Below are positions 13,099-21,818 of a stretch of DNA of 64,000 bases, piece by piece. The notes under the pieces were generated by a model. The model was not told the DNA's origin, made no database searches, and saw only the letters and a program-made list of their open reading frames with translations. The position numbers and the translations under genes were made by a program. Origin of the DNA: JAVBUP01 sp031555175. GTDB taxonomy: Bacteria; Bacillota_I; Bacilli_A; Erysipelotrichales; Coprobacillaceae. Where the stretch lies: the NCBI GenBank assembly GCA_031555175.1, contig JAVBUP010000016.1:1-64000 (forward strand). Direction: 5' to 3'. Position 1 is the first letter of the stretch. Each line of letters opens with the position of its first letter.

Positions 13099-14790
13099 CT
13101 ATACTTCTAAAACTACTGGCAAGATAACTGGTTTCTTACCAGTTTCTTTATATACATATTTTGCAATCTTATCTCTAATCATCTGACGCACAAAAATTAC
13201 GTCGTAATCAGCTAAATTCTTTTGTGCAGCCTCAGTTATTGTATCTTCTGCCAACCTAACAGCTTCCTTAATAATATACTCTGAATCCTTCAAAAACACA
13301 AATCCACGAGATTGAATATCAGTACTTGCAATAATTTGCTTATTTTGATTACTAATAGTAATTCCCAATACGATTACACCATCGCTTGCCAATTGAACTC
13401 TATCATCAATAACTTTTGCGCCAACATCTCCAACTCCTATACCATCAATCATAGTATCTTCAAGTTCAACATAATCTCTAACGCCAGTATACTCTCCATC
13501 AATAAATGTTATAATTTCACCATTGTCTAACATTATTATGTTATCTGCAGGAACATTCATTTCTTCAGCTATGCTTGCGTTAGCCACCATTTCACTATAA
13601 TCTCCCTTAATTGGAATATAATATTTTGGTTTGAATATTTGCAAAGTCATTTTCAAATCTTCTTTAGCAGCATGCATAGAAAGTAATTCTTTGCTCTTAA
13701 GAATCTTAATTTTTGCATCAGTTTTATATAACTCATTAATAACAGTATTCGCTATCGAACCAGTTCCAGGTAAAATCGGAGAAGCCACAATAAATGTATC
13801 AGTGTCTTTAATACGAAGTGAATCATCGCCTCCATTAACTATTTCAGCTATATCGTGATAAATTCTCTTTGGACTACCAGTTAATAACACGATTAAATTT
13901 TGATCATTTCTCTCAATCGCTTTACGGTCAGCTAAGTTTTCCTTTGGAATATCTAAAATTGGATGGCTTTGGTGTTTACCAACTCTCAATAGACTATTAG
14001 TATGATCATATTGATCTTTACCATAGAAAACGATACGACGATTATATTTCTTAGCCAACTCGATAATTTCTTTAATTCTAAATATATTTTGTGAATAAGT
14101 AGAAATAATAATTCTATCCGTAGTCTCTTCAAAAATGCTCTCTATTTTCTCAGTAAGTTTATGATTTGGAGAGGTATATCCATTACGATGTGCCCCAGCC
14201 GACTCTGCTAACAGACATAAAGTTCCTTTGCGACTTATCTCCATCATCCTTGAGATGTCTGATTGAAACCCACTTGGAGCACCGAAGTCAATAATATATT
14301 CTCCTGAATAAACGACATAACCATTTTCAGTTTCCAGAGCTACCCCAACAGCGCCTGGCGTTGAGTGAGTAAGCGAAAAGAACACTACTTCAGTGCCATC
14401 AACAAATATTTTACTATTTCGACGCACACGATTAATATTAGCCTTAATATTTGTATGGTTAATTCTATTATGACGATTTACAATTTCATAAATCAATTCC
14501 CCAGTCAATGTTGGGGCATAAATTGGAGCATTAATCTCCTCCAGTAAGTATGGCAATGCCGCCATAACATCATCATGACCATGTGTAATAATAATTGCGC
14601 TAATACGATTTTGATTTTTTACTAAGTAATCAAAATCAGGAATTATAATATCTACTCCTAGAGTTTCTACTTCAGGAAATTTAAAACCAGCATCTATTAT
14701 AAATATTTTTTTGTTTATTTCTACAACAAACATGTTTTTACCATTCTCAGCTAATCCGCCAAGAGCTAAAAACTTTACTTCTTGATTCAT
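13099..14790 (-). CDS. rnjB: RNase J2-like protein with degenerate metal site
   Basis: A metallo-beta-lactamase/beta-CASP protein of the RNase J family, 563 residues. The fold is evident, but the signature is THGHDDV at residues 69-75, where active RNase J1 has HxHxDH; the final histidine is valine. The later GDF-type aspartate reads SGEYIID, the SGHGS-like loop reads SMHAAKED, and the HGEY motif is KGDY. B. subtilis and S. aureus RNase J2 also lack some of these ligands and act mainly as partners of J1, so I infer a structural or weakly active J2 subunit in mRNA decay. It is single-gene, between its own terminator and that of guaB. An RNase J1 should exist elsewhere. Confidence 0.85.
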   Translation of the reverse strand: MNQEVKFLALGGLAENGKNMFVVEINKKIFIIDAGFKFPEVETLGVDIIIPDFDYLVKNQNRISAIIITHGHDDVMAALPYLLEEINAPIYAPTLTGELIYEIVNRHNRINHTNIKANINRVRRNSKIFVDGTEVVFFSLTHSTPGAVGVALETENGYVVYSGEYIIDFGAPSGFQSDISRMMEISRKGTLCLLAESAGAHRNGYTSPNHKLTEKIESIFEETTDRIIISTYSQNIFRIKEIIELAKKYNRRIVFYGKDQYDHTNSLLRVGKHQSHPILDIPKENLADRKAIERNDQNLIVLLTGSPKRIYHDIAEIVNGGDDSLRIKDTDTFIVASPILPGTGSIANTVINELYKTDAKIKILKSKELLSMHAAKEDLKMTLQIFKPKYYIPIKGDYSEMVANASIAEEMNVPADNIIMLDNGEIITFIDGEYTGVRDYVELEDTMIDGIGVGDVGAKVIDDRVQLASDGVIVLGITISNQNKQIIASTDIQSRGFVFLKDSEYIIKEAVRLAEDTITEAAQKNLADYDVIFVRQMIRDKIAKYVYKETGKKPVILPVVLEV

Positions 14791-14827
14791 AATCCACCTC
14801 TTTCTTTAGTTTTTATGACCATTTATT

Positions 14828-14833
14828 ATTATA
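14828..14833 (-). promoter_or_regulatory. Probable -10 box for the RNase J2-like gene
   Basis: TATAAT on the minus strand, with a TTTAAA 17 bases upstream as a poor -35 box, placed 37 bases before the start codon. Confidence 0.5.
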
Positions 14834-14869
14834 CTCTAATTTTGACCAAATTTAAACTAAATAACAAAA

Positions 14870-14891
14870 AAACGAAGAATCATCTTCGTTT
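14870..14891 (-). terminator. Terminator after guaB
   Basis: A nine-base stem AAACGAAGA/TCTTCGTTT with a four-base loop, overlapping the guaB stop codon and followed by a T-rich tract on the minus strand. Confidence 0.85.
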
Positions 14892-16380
14892 AGTTACCAG
14901 AATAATTTGGTGCTTCTTTAGTTATTTCAACATCATGAGGATGAGATTCTTTTAACCCTGCATTAGTAATCTTTACAAAACGTGCATTTTTACGTAACTC
15001 AGTTATTGTCGCAGTACCACAGTACCCCATTCCAGATTTTAATCCACCCATTAACTGATATACAGTGTCTTGTAATGGCCCTTTAGCAGGAACTCTTCCT
15101 TCGATTCCTTCTGGAACTAATTTTTTAGCATCTTTATTTTGCTTGTATTCTTTGCCTTGAAAATATCTGTCAGCTGACCCTCTTCGCATCGCTGCAAGAG
15201 AACCCATTCCAACATATACTTTAAATCTTCTCCCATTATAAATTACTTCATCGCCAGGAGCTTCATCACATCCTGCTAGCAATGACCCAAGCATTACGCA
15301 GTTTGCACCAGCAGCCAATGCTTTAACAATATCACCAGATAGTTTTATACCGCCATCAGCAATAACACATATATCTGTACCTTTTAAAGCTTCAACTACA
15401 TCATTAACAGCAGTAAGTTGAGGAACTCCCACTCCAGCTACTACTCTAGTTGTACAAATTGATCCTGGACCAATACCGACTTTTACGGCATTAACACCGG
15501 CGTTCATCAAATCAATTGCCGCTTGAGCCGTAACTATATTACCGCCAATCAATTGCAAATCAGGATGCTTTGCACGAATTTGTTTAATCATATTTACCAC
15601 ACCATCAGAGTGACCATGAGCACTATCTACAGTAACTATATCGACACCAGCAGCAACTAATGCATCAACTCTAACAAGAGTATCAGGGCCAATTCCAACT
15701 GCTCCACCAACACGAAGTCTACCATTTTCATCCTTACATGCATCTGGATATTTATCTACATTATCTATATCTTTTAGAGTAATCAAACCTTTTAATTTGT
15801 TGTTTTCATCTATAATTGGCAGTTTTTCTATTTTGTGCTTAATTAGTACTTCTTTTGCTTCATCAAGAGTAATGCCAACATTGGCAATAATCAAATTTTC
15901 TTTCGTCATCAACTCTCTAACCGCTACACTATGATCATTGCAATATTTCAAATCGCGTTGTGTAATAATACCAATTAAATGATCATTATCATCTACAACT
16001 GGCAAACCAGAAATACCATACACTTCTACATATTCAACAACTTTTTCAAGAGTATCATCCGCCTTAACAGTAAATGGATTACTAACCATTCCACTTTCCC
16101 AGCGCTTAACTCGATCAATAAGAAAAGCTTGCCTTTCAATAGACATATTCTTATGGATAAATCCTAGCCCACCAGCTCTAGCTAATGCTATTGCCATCTC
16201 AGCCTCAGTTACCGTGTCCATAGCAGCGGATACAACCGGAATTTTCAATTCAATTTTGCTAGTTAATTTAGTAGATAAGCTAACTTGTGATGGAATCACA
16301 GCAGAAGATGCAGGTACTAATAAGACATCATCAAATGTGTATCCTTCCTTTATAATTTTACCATTCATATCATTCATCAT
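14890..16380 (-). CDS. guaB: Inosine-5'-monophosphate dehydrogenase
   Basis: Oxidises IMP to XMP with NAD+, the committed step to guanine nucleotides. The 496-residue length is typical. The TIM barrel begins FDDVLLVPA and is interrupted by two CBS domains (about residues 95-215). The catalytic loop GPGSICTTR carries the active cysteine, and the flap region follows near GVEGRVP-like sequence. Three in-frame ATGs lie close together at the start; AGGGGG six to eight bases upstream of the first favours 16380. It sits alone between terminators, next to a purine permease under a guanine riboswitch, but shows no riboswitch itself. Confidence 0.97.
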   Translation of the reverse strand: MMNDMNGKIIKEGYTFDDVLLVPASSAVIPSQVSLSTKLTSKIELKIPVVSAAMDTVTEAEMAIALARAGGLGFIHKNMSIERQAFLIDRVKRWESGMVSNPFTVKADDTLEKVVEYVEVYGISGLPVVDDNDHLIGIITQRDLKYCNDHSVAVRELMTKENLIIANVGITLDEAKEVLIKHKIEKLPIIDENNKLKGLITLKDIDNVDKYPDACKDENGRLRVGGAVGIGPDTLVRVDALVAAGVDIVTVDSAHGHSDGVVNMIKQIRAKHPDLQLIGGNIVTAQAAIDLMNAGVNAVKVGIGPGSICTTRVVAGVGVPQLTAVNDVVEALKGTDICVIADGGIKLSGDIVKALAAGANCVMLGSLLAGCDEAPGDEVIYNGRRFKVYVGMGSLAAMRRGSADRYFQGKEYKQNKDAKKLVPEGIEGRVPAKGPLQDTVYQLMGGLKSGMGYCGTATITELRKNARFVKITNAGLKESHPHDVEITKEAPNYSGN

Positions 16381-16408
16381 TTTGCCCCCTTAAAATATTT
16401 TAATAAAA

Positions 16409-16436
16409 AGATAACCTAAATCAGTAATAAATGCAA
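16409..16436 (-). promoter_or_regulatory. Possible guaB promoter
   Basis: On the minus strand TTGCAT (16431-16436) and TTATCT (16409-16414) are 16 bases apart. The match is moderate. Confidence 0.4.
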
Positions 16437-16456
16437 GAAAATTTCAGTTTATAAAA

Positions 16457-16482
16457 AAATATCATGTAAAAACATGATATTT
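16457..16482 (-). terminator. Terminator after the purine permease gene
   Basis: A perfect 11-base stem AAATATCATGT/ACATGATATTT with a four-base loop and a seven-T tail on the minus strand, just after the permease stop. Confidence 0.88.
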
Positions 16483-16488
16483 GAATAC

Positions 16489-17826
16489 CTACATTGTTTT
16501 AGAAATAAAATGGAATACAAAGATAATCATTAATGTCCACACAATAGGACTAACTCTTTTTGCTTTACCAGCAACAAGACTTAATACTCCATACACAATA
16601 AATCCAACAGCTATACCTTCAGCAATAGAATAACCCAAAATCATCACAATAACAGTCATAAATGCTGATGTAGCATCAATGAAATCTGACCAATTAACAT
16701 CTTTTAAAGAAGTAGCCATTAAAGCCCCTACAATAATTAATGCTGGCGCAGTAACCGCACTTGTAACGACTCCTAATAATGGTGAGAAGAAAGTAGCAAG
16801 AGCAAAACAAGTAGCTGTTACAACAGCAGTTAACCCAGTACGCCCACCTGCTTCAATACCAGTCATAGATTCAACAAACGATGTTACAGTTGAAGTTCCT
16901 AGAACAGCTCCACCTACAGTACCTACTGCATCAGCCATCATAGCTTTATTAACATCGACCAAATTTCCTTCATCATCCATTAATCCAGCACGATTACCAA
17001 CTGCAACTAAAGTTCCTGCAGTATCAAAGAAATCCACAAATAAGAATGAGAAGATAACTATTAAAGCTTTTGGATCACTAAATAATTCAGGAATTGCTTT
17101 AATACAAGATCCAAATGTTGGAGCTAATGATGGTACACTAGATACAACAGAAGAAGGCATTCCAATTTCTCCAATAGCAATACCAACTACAGCCGTTGCT
17201 ACCATTCCATAGAAAATTCCACCTTTAATTCCACGAGCATATAAAGCCATAGTAAATAGCACACCAAATATTGCTAGTAGCACACCTCTATTCGTAAAAT
17301 TACCTAATTCTACAAATGTTGAAGAACTAGATACAACAATTCCAGCATTCTTAAGACCAATAAATGCTACGAAGAATCCAATACCTGCTCCAATAGCATG
17401 TTTTAATGATAAAGGTATAGCATTAATTAGTTTTTGACGTAGACCAGTAATTGAGATAATCGCAAATATAATTCCAGAAACAAATACAGCAGCCATAGTT
17501 TTCTCAAATGAATAACCATAACTTAACATAACAGTGAATCCTGCAAAAGCATTTACTCCCATTCCAGGTGCTAATGCTACTGGATAATTTGCATAAATAC
17601 CCATTATGTATGTAGCAAGTGCTGAAGCAAGAGCGGTTGCAGTAAAGATAGCCATCTTAGTAGCATCAGGCATACCAATAATACTTACTCCACCATCTTC
17701 GGCGGCAAGCATAGATGGGTTTACAAATAAAATGTAAGACATTGCTAAGAATGTTGTTAAGCCAGCAATAACTTCAGTTTTAACATTTGATCCTTTAGCT
17801 TTGACTTTAAATAATTTTTCTAACAT
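16489..17826 (-). CDS. Purine (guanine/hypoxanthine) permease, AzgA/PbuG family
   Basis: A membrane uptake system for purine bases, 445 residues with about a dozen hydrophobic spans. The N-terminal TEVIAGLTTFLAMSYILFVNP, the segment ANYPVALAPGMGVNAF and the later LFVDFFDTAGTLVAVG are diagnostic of the NCS2 AzgA-like group that holds B. subtilis PbuG and PbuO. The ATG follows GGGGG by five bases. The leader carries a purine riboswitch with a guanine-type specificity base, which supports guanine and hypoxanthine as the substrates. It ends in a strong terminator and is monocistronic. Confidence 0.93.
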   Translation of the reverse strand: MLEKLFKVKAKGSNVKTEVIAGLTTFLAMSYILFVNPSMLAAEDGGVSIIGMPDATKMAIFTATALASALATYIMGIYANYPVALAPGMGVNAFAGFTVMLSYGYSFEKTMAAVFVSGIIFAIISITGLRQKLINAIPLSLKHAIGAGIGFFVAFIGLKNAGIVVSSSSTFVELGNFTNRGVLLAIFGVLFTMALYARGIKGGIFYGMVATAVVGIAIGEIGMPSSVVSSVPSLAPTFGSCIKAIPELFSDPKALIVIFSFLFVDFFDTAGTLVAVGNRAGLMDDEGNLVDVNKAMMADAVGTVGGAVLGTSTVTSFVESMTGIEAGGRTGLTAVVTATCFALATFFSPLLGVVTSAVTAPALIIVGALMATSLKDVNWSDFIDATSAFMTVIVMILGYSIAEGIAVGFIVYGVLSLVAGKAKRVSPIVWTLMIIFVFHFISKTM

Positions 17827-17878
17827 AATATCCCCCTATTGTTTATGTTACAAATCATCAATTTTATCGCATAAATCA

Positions 17879-17910
17879 AAAAGACTCTTACACTATGGTA
17901 GAAGTCTTTT
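17879..17910 (-). terminator. Riboswitch-controlled terminator
   Basis: On the minus strand, AAAAGACT and AGTCTTTT form the base of a stem, extended inside by TAC/GTA, followed by Ts. Its 5' part contains CTACCATAG, which can instead pair with the P1 3' strand CTACGGTAG (eight of nine pairs). Guanine binding that locks P1 would therefore free the terminator. Confidence 0.85.
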
Positions 17911-17925
17911 CCAACAGGAAAACAA

Positions 17926-17995
17926 CTACCGTAGTCTTGCAATTAACGGTGCAAGGTAGAGACTTTTTGGCCATAACCCAAAGGATATACGATAA
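17926..17995 (-). promoter_or_regulatory. Guanine-type purine riboswitch aptamer
   Basis: The minus strand shows the family core in order: P1 5' strand TTATCGTA with a TATA junction, the ATGG-containing P2 region, AAAGTCTCTACC, a P3 hairpin TTGCA...TGCAA, then GACTACGGTAG. P1 pairs TTATCGTA with TACGGTAG over eight positions. The base before the P1 3' strand is C (GAC-TACG), which in this class selects guanine over adenine. Ligand binding is predicted to switch the downstream permease gene off. Confidence 0.92.
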
Positions 17996-18013
17996 AACTT
18001 AACTTGTACTCTA

Positions 18014-18042
18014 AATATACCAAATTTAGTAGTTCTTAACAA
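18014..18042 (-). promoter_or_regulatory. Promoter of the riboswitch-permease transcript
   Basis: TTGTTA (18037-18042) and TATATT (18014-18019) on the minus strand are 17 bases apart. The predicted start near 18007 lies about a dozen bases before the riboswitch P1 stem. Confidence 0.7.
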
Positions 18043-18076
18043 CTATGTAAACGGTTATAATTTTTCTAAATGCAAT

Positions 18077-20221
18077 CTATTTTCGTAACATTGTTAAAGA
18101 TACCTTTCCTTTATTAAGATCTACTCCCTCGACAAAGACCTTTACAATATCTCCAACATTCAGCTTTTCCAATGGATGTTTAATGAATTCATTACATATT
18201 TTTGAAATATGGACAAGCCCGTCATTCTTAATACCAATATCAACAAAAGCACCAAAATCAACTACATTGCGAACAGTACCTTGTAATTCCATGCCAACTG
18301 ACAAATCATCAATTTTTAAGACATCCTTTCTTAATATAGGAGTTTGATATTCATCTCTTGGACTTCTGTTTGGTGAAATAAAGCTATCTAATATGTCATC
18401 CAAAGTGTACATATCGACTTTATACTTTTTGCATACTTCTTCTTTATTAAGCAGATTAATGTGATTCATTATTTCGGTTGACGATATGTCTTTACTTGTC
18501 AGTCCCATGTCTTCCAATAGCTTATATGCTAACTTGTAACTTTCTGGATGAATAGATGTCTTATCCAACACTTCATCACCATCAATAACTCTTAAAAAGC
18601 CAACAGATTGTTCAAAAGTCTTTGGCCCAAGTTTTGGGACCATTTTAATTTGCTCACGATTAGAAAATTTACCCATTTTATCCCTGAAAGATACTATAGA
18701 TTTTGCTACTGATTCTGAAAGGCCAGCAACATACTGTAATAAAGAAGCTGAAGCTGTATTTATATTAACTCCTACTCTATTAACGGTTTTCATCACAACA
18801 TAATCTAACTGCTCACTAAGTTTTGATTGATTCATATCATGCTGATATTGTCCAACACTAATAGCTTTTGGTTCAATTTTCACAAGTTCTGCTAGTGGAT
18901 CTTGTAATCTTCTAGCTATTGAAATAGCAGATCGCTCCTCCACAACTAAACCTGGGAATTCATCTTTAGCAATTTTACTTGCACTGTACACTGATGCACC
19001 AGCCTCTGAAACAATTACATATGATATATTCAAATTGTTGTTTTTTATAACATCAGCGATAAAACTCTCTGTTTCTCTACTAGCTGTTCCATTTCCTATA
19101 GCAATTATTTCAATATTATATGTATTAATTAGCGACAAAACTTTCTTTATATCTTGCGAGTAATCATTTTTTGGAAGCGTTGGATAAATTTTATCAATCG
19201 CTAACATTTTCCCAGTAGCATCTACAACTGCTAATTTACACCCAGTTCGATACGCTGGATCAACACCCAAAACCATTTTATCTTTTAATGGTGCCTGTAA
19301 TAGCAACTTTTCCAAATTTGTGCTAAAGACAACCAATGCCTGATCCTCTGCCTTATCAGTCAATTCATTCCTTATTTCTCGTTCTATTGATGGAGCAATT
19401 AAGCGCTTATACGCATCCTCTATAGCTGTTCTAATTTCTAAATCAACAATAGTATCTTTGTTTCTAGTCACCCCGCGGTACATATACTCAAAAAATTTTG
19501 TTGGATCAATTTCAATTGTAACACTTACTACTTTTTCACTCTCTGCACGATTAATTGCTAAAATACGATGAGATACAATATGGCAGACTTTTTCCTCATA
19601 TTGATAATACATCTCATAGACCTTTGATTCATCTGCATGCTTCTTTTTTTCTTTTGACTTTATAACACCAAGCTTATAAGTGAATTCCTTTATATACCTT
19701 CTAAATTTTGGATTGTCACTTACACTTTCTGCTATTATATCTAAAGCTCCATTGATGGCATCAACTTCAGTTTTTACGCTGTCGTTTACATATTTACTAG
19801 CTTCTTGAGATATATTACCATTTGTTGGCAATCCAAGAATCCACTTAGCTAAAGGTTCTAGGCCTTTGGAGATAGCCTCAGTTGCCCTAGTTTTCTTTTT
19901 CTCTTTAAAAGGACGATATAAATCATCAATATCAACTAATTTTATGCATGCCTCTATTTCTCTTTCTAACTCAGGAGTCAACATTCCTTTTTCATCAATT
20001 AGTCTTATAACATCTTCTTTACGCTTCATCAATGATACTTGGTAATCGTAATGTTTTGATATTTCTCTAATTTGATCTTCAGTCAATGCTCCAGTCATTT
20101 CCTTACGATAACGAGCTATGAAGGGTACAGTATTTCCATCTTCAAGCAGTTTTAATACACTAGTTGTTTGCGTTTCGTTTATCCCTAATTGGACAGAAAC
20201 TTGTTGTATAATATCATTCAT
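18077..20221 (-). CDS. tex: Tex-family transcription accessory / RNA-binding protein
   Basis: A cytoplasmic nucleic-acid-binding protein of the Tex family, 714 residues. The domain order is an N-terminal helical region (NTVPFIARYRKEMTGALTE), a YqgF/RuvX-like fold (KMVLGVDPAYRTGCKLAVVD), helix-hairpin-helix repeats (about residues 480-560), and a C-terminal S1 domain (LQGTVRNVVDFGAFVDIGIK, near residues 645-714). Its precise role is poorly defined in the family, with links to transcription and toxin expression. It has no obvious terminator, so some read-through into the pbuG leader is possible. Confidence 0.93.
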   Translation of the reverse strand: MNDIIQQVSVQLGINETQTTSVLKLLEDGNTVPFIARYRKEMTGALTEDQIREISKHYDYQVSLMKRKEDVIRLIDEKGMLTPELEREIEACIKLVDIDDLYRPFKEKKKTRATEAISKGLEPLAKWILGLPTNGNISQEASKYVNDSVKTEVDAINGALDIIAESVSDNPKFRRYIKEFTYKLGVIKSKEKKKHADESKVYEMYYQYEEKVCHIVSHRILAINRAESEKVVSVTIEIDPTKFFEYMYRGVTRNKDTIVDLEIRTAIEDAYKRLIAPSIEREIRNELTDKAEDQALVVFSTNLEKLLLQAPLKDKMVLGVDPAYRTGCKLAVVDATGKMLAIDKIYPTLPKNDYSQDIKKVLSLINTYNIEIIAIGNGTASRETESFIADVIKNNNLNISYVIVSEAGASVYSASKIAKDEFPGLVVEERSAISIARRLQDPLAELVKIEPKAISVGQYQHDMNQSKLSEQLDYVVMKTVNRVGVNINTASASLLQYVAGLSESVAKSIVSFRDKMGKFSNREQIKMVPKLGPKTFEQSVGFLRVIDGDEVLDKTSIHPESYKLAYKLLEDMGLTSKDISSTEIMNHINLLNKEEVCKKYKVDMYTLDDILDSFISPNRSPRDEYQTPILRKDVLKIDDLSVGMELQGTVRNVVDFGAFVDIGIKNDGLVHISKICNEFIKHPLEKLNVGDIVKVFVEGVDLNKGKVSLTMLRK

Positions 20222-20261
20222 AAATTCACACCTCTCGAAGCATTATTATACCATAAAATAA

Positions 20262-20286
20262 AAAGTGAATCATTAAAATTCACTTT
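20262..20286 (-). terminator. Terminator after the GNAT gene
   Basis: A nine-base stem AAAGTGAAT/ATTCACTTT with a seven-base loop and a T-rich 3' side on the minus strand. Confidence 0.8.
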
Positions 20287-20307
20287 AAAAATTAGTTAAA
20301 CTTAGTT

Positions 20308-20856
20308 CTATTCTTCCTCATATTCGTTAATCAAATATACGAACTCAAGTTTAATTTCTTTAGACTCAATGTCATTATTAGCGTAATATGTTGTATCAAG
20401 CCCAGTTAACAAAAAACCTTGAGACAAATATAAATCTATAGCATTAGTATTGCAACTTTGCGTTTCTAAGACAATAGCGCGGTAATTCCACTGTTTAGCT
20501 AACTCTTTTACATGATTTATCAATCTAGTTCCATATCCTTTGTTACGATGTTCAGCAGGAACATAGAGTTCATGTATCCTTAATCTTTGAGTCCATTTTT
20601 CTTCTGCTATTTCTACTATTCCAGCGTACTCATGTTCTATAATCAATGCGTATACTTTTGGATCTTTCAATTCCTCAGAAAACAAATCGTATTTTAAATT
20701 TTTGATTACAGAGTTTCCTAGTTTCTTACGGACAAGTGTAAAAGATATAACATTTTCAGATACTTGTTGCTCAATATCATAATATGAGGAAGTTTCATAA
20801 GCAATGTTTAATGGATAGTCCTGATACATTTCTTTATTTAATTCTTTTATCGACAT
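20308..20856 (-). CDS. GNAT-family N-acetyltransferase
   Basis: A 182-residue acetyltransferase of the GNAT fold that uses acetyl-CoA. The pyrophosphate-binding motif is visible as HRNKGYGTRL near residue 110, preceded by the beta-4 strand LRIHELYVPAE and followed by AIVLETQSCNTNAIDLYLSQGF. The substrate is unknown; a small molecule or a protein N-terminus is equally possible. The ATG at 20856 follows GGGGG by six bases and is preferred to an ATG eight codons upstream. It stands alone between the rpsU terminator and its own. Confidence 0.85.
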   Translation of the reverse strand: MSIKELNKEMYQDYPLNIAYETSSYYDIEQQVSENVISFTLVRKKLGNSVIKNLKYDLFSEELKDPKVYALIIEHEYAGIVEIAEEKWTQRLRIHELYVPAEHRNKGYGTRLINHVKELAKQWNYRAIVLETQSCNTNAIDLYLSQGFLLTGLDTTYYANNDIESKEIKLEFVYLINEYEEE

Positions 20857-20883
20857 ACAATACCCCCTATATTTCAACAAAAA

Positions 20884-20897
20884 AAGCCCGAGGGCTT
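20884..20897 (-). terminator. Terminator after rpsU
   Basis: A short GC-rich stem (AAGCCC/GGGCTT) with a tight loop, followed by seven Ts on the minus strand, at the rpsU stop codon. Confidence 0.8.
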
Positions 20898-21081
20898 ATC
20901 TTTGTTTTGACTTGTTATTTTTTCTAGCAGCTTCTGATTTTAACTTACGTGCTAATCCAGGTTTTACATAGAATTCTCTTTTACGAGCTTCAGCAAGGGT
21001 TCCTGTTCTAGAAACTTGTCTTTTGAAACGGCGTAATGCATCGTCAAGAGATTCATTATCTCTTACCACTGTTTTTGCCAT
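20896..21081 (-). CDS. rpsU: 30S ribosomal protein S21
   Basis: A 61-residue basic protein of the small subunit, near the platform where mRNA enters initiation. The family pattern VVRDNESLDDALRRFKRQ and the basic tail are clear. GGAGGGG lies eight bases upstream of the ATG. It has its own strong promoter at 21120-21148 and its own terminator. In B. subtilis rpsU also lies downstream of rsmE and mtaB homologues, so the neighbourhood is conserved. Confidence 0.97.
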   Translation of the reverse strand: MAKTVVRDNESLDDALRRFKRQVSRTGTLAEARKREFYVKPGLARKLKSEAARKNNKSKQR

Positions 21082-21119
21082 ATGAACTTCCCCTCCTTCT
21101 GTTTAACTCAACACTAAAG

Positions 21120-21148
21120 ATTATACACAATTAGTTAAATAAAATCAA
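21120..21148 (-). promoter_or_regulatory. rpsU promoter
   Basis: TTGATT (21143-21148) and TATAAT (21120-21125) on the minus strand with an ideal 17-base spacer. The leader would be about 30 bases. Confidence 0.8.
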
Positions 21149-21155
21149 TGTTTTT

Positions 21156-21818
21156 TTAATATGTAGTATTTGATTTTTCTCCAACCACTAATTTTGGACC
21201 AGAAGAAGTCCCAATACGTGTAGCTCCTGCCTCTACAACTGCAACTAAATCTTCAAAGCTTCTAACGCCCCCTGAAGCTTTGACTTCTAATTCAGCTCCG
21301 ACTGTATCTTTCATCAATTTAACATCTTCAACAGTTGCCCCGCCTGTAGAAAAACCAGTAGAAGTTTTAACAAACGTAGCTTTTGCCTTCTTTGATAACT
21401 CACATGCTCTGATTTTCTCTTCTTCAGTCAATAAGCATGTTTCAATAATTACTTTTACACAACGTCCATTCGCAGCATTAACAACACCTGCAATATCTTG
21501 GTACACCAAATCATCATTACGATCTTTTAATGCACCAATATTAATAACCATGTCAATTTCATCTGCCCCAGCCATAATAGCTTCTTTTGCTTCAAAAGCT
21601 TTCACAGATGGAATAGTCGCCCCAAGTGGGAAACCAATAACAGTACAAACTTTAACGCTACTATCTTGTAGAAGCGCTTTAGCTTGTGCTACATGGCACG
21701 GATTTATGCATACAGATGCAAAATCAAGCTCAACTGCTTCCTTACATATTTTCTCAATATCACTACTTACTGCATCAGCTTTTAAAATAGTATGATCAAT
21801 CAATTTATTATATTTCAT
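21156..21818 (-). CDS. deoC: Deoxyribose-phosphate aldolase, internal start within the murE frame
   Basis: A class I aldolase that splits 2-deoxyribose-5-phosphate to acetaldehyde and glyceraldehyde-3-phosphate in deoxynucleoside salvage. From the internal ATG it is 220 residues, the normal family length, with MKYNKLIDHTILKA at the start, the Schiff-base lysine in FVKTSTGF and the phosphate-binding segment KASGGVRSFEDL near the C-terminus. GAGGG seven bases upstream of this ATG suggests that free DeoC is made even if the fused frame is real. The function fits the nucleoside importer and the uridine kinase elsewhere in the window. Confidence 0.85.
   Translation of the reverse strand: MKYNKLIDHTILKADAVSSDIEKICKEAVELDFASVCINPCHVAQAKALLQDSSVKVCTVIGFPLGATIPSVKAFEAKEAIMAGADEIDMVINIGALKDRNDDLVYQDIAGVVNAANGRCVKVIIETCLLTEEEKIRACELSKKAKATFVKTSTGFSTGGATVEDVKLMKDTVGAELEVKASGGVRSFEDLVAVVEAGATRIGTSSGPKLVVGEKSNTTY

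Noticed and set aside
13099..14790. The RNase J gene as a pseudogene
   Set aside because: The frame is full length and intact, with its own ribosome site and terminator, and ligand loss is known in functional RNase J2 proteins.
16679..17212. A 177-codon plus-strand frame antisense to the purine permease
   Set aside because: It mirrors the permease coding frame, has no ribosome site, and its composition is that of a reverse-complement shadow.
21280..21795. A 171-codon plus-strand frame antisense to deoC
   Set aside because: Same shadow pattern; the minus-strand DeoC motifs are unambiguous.
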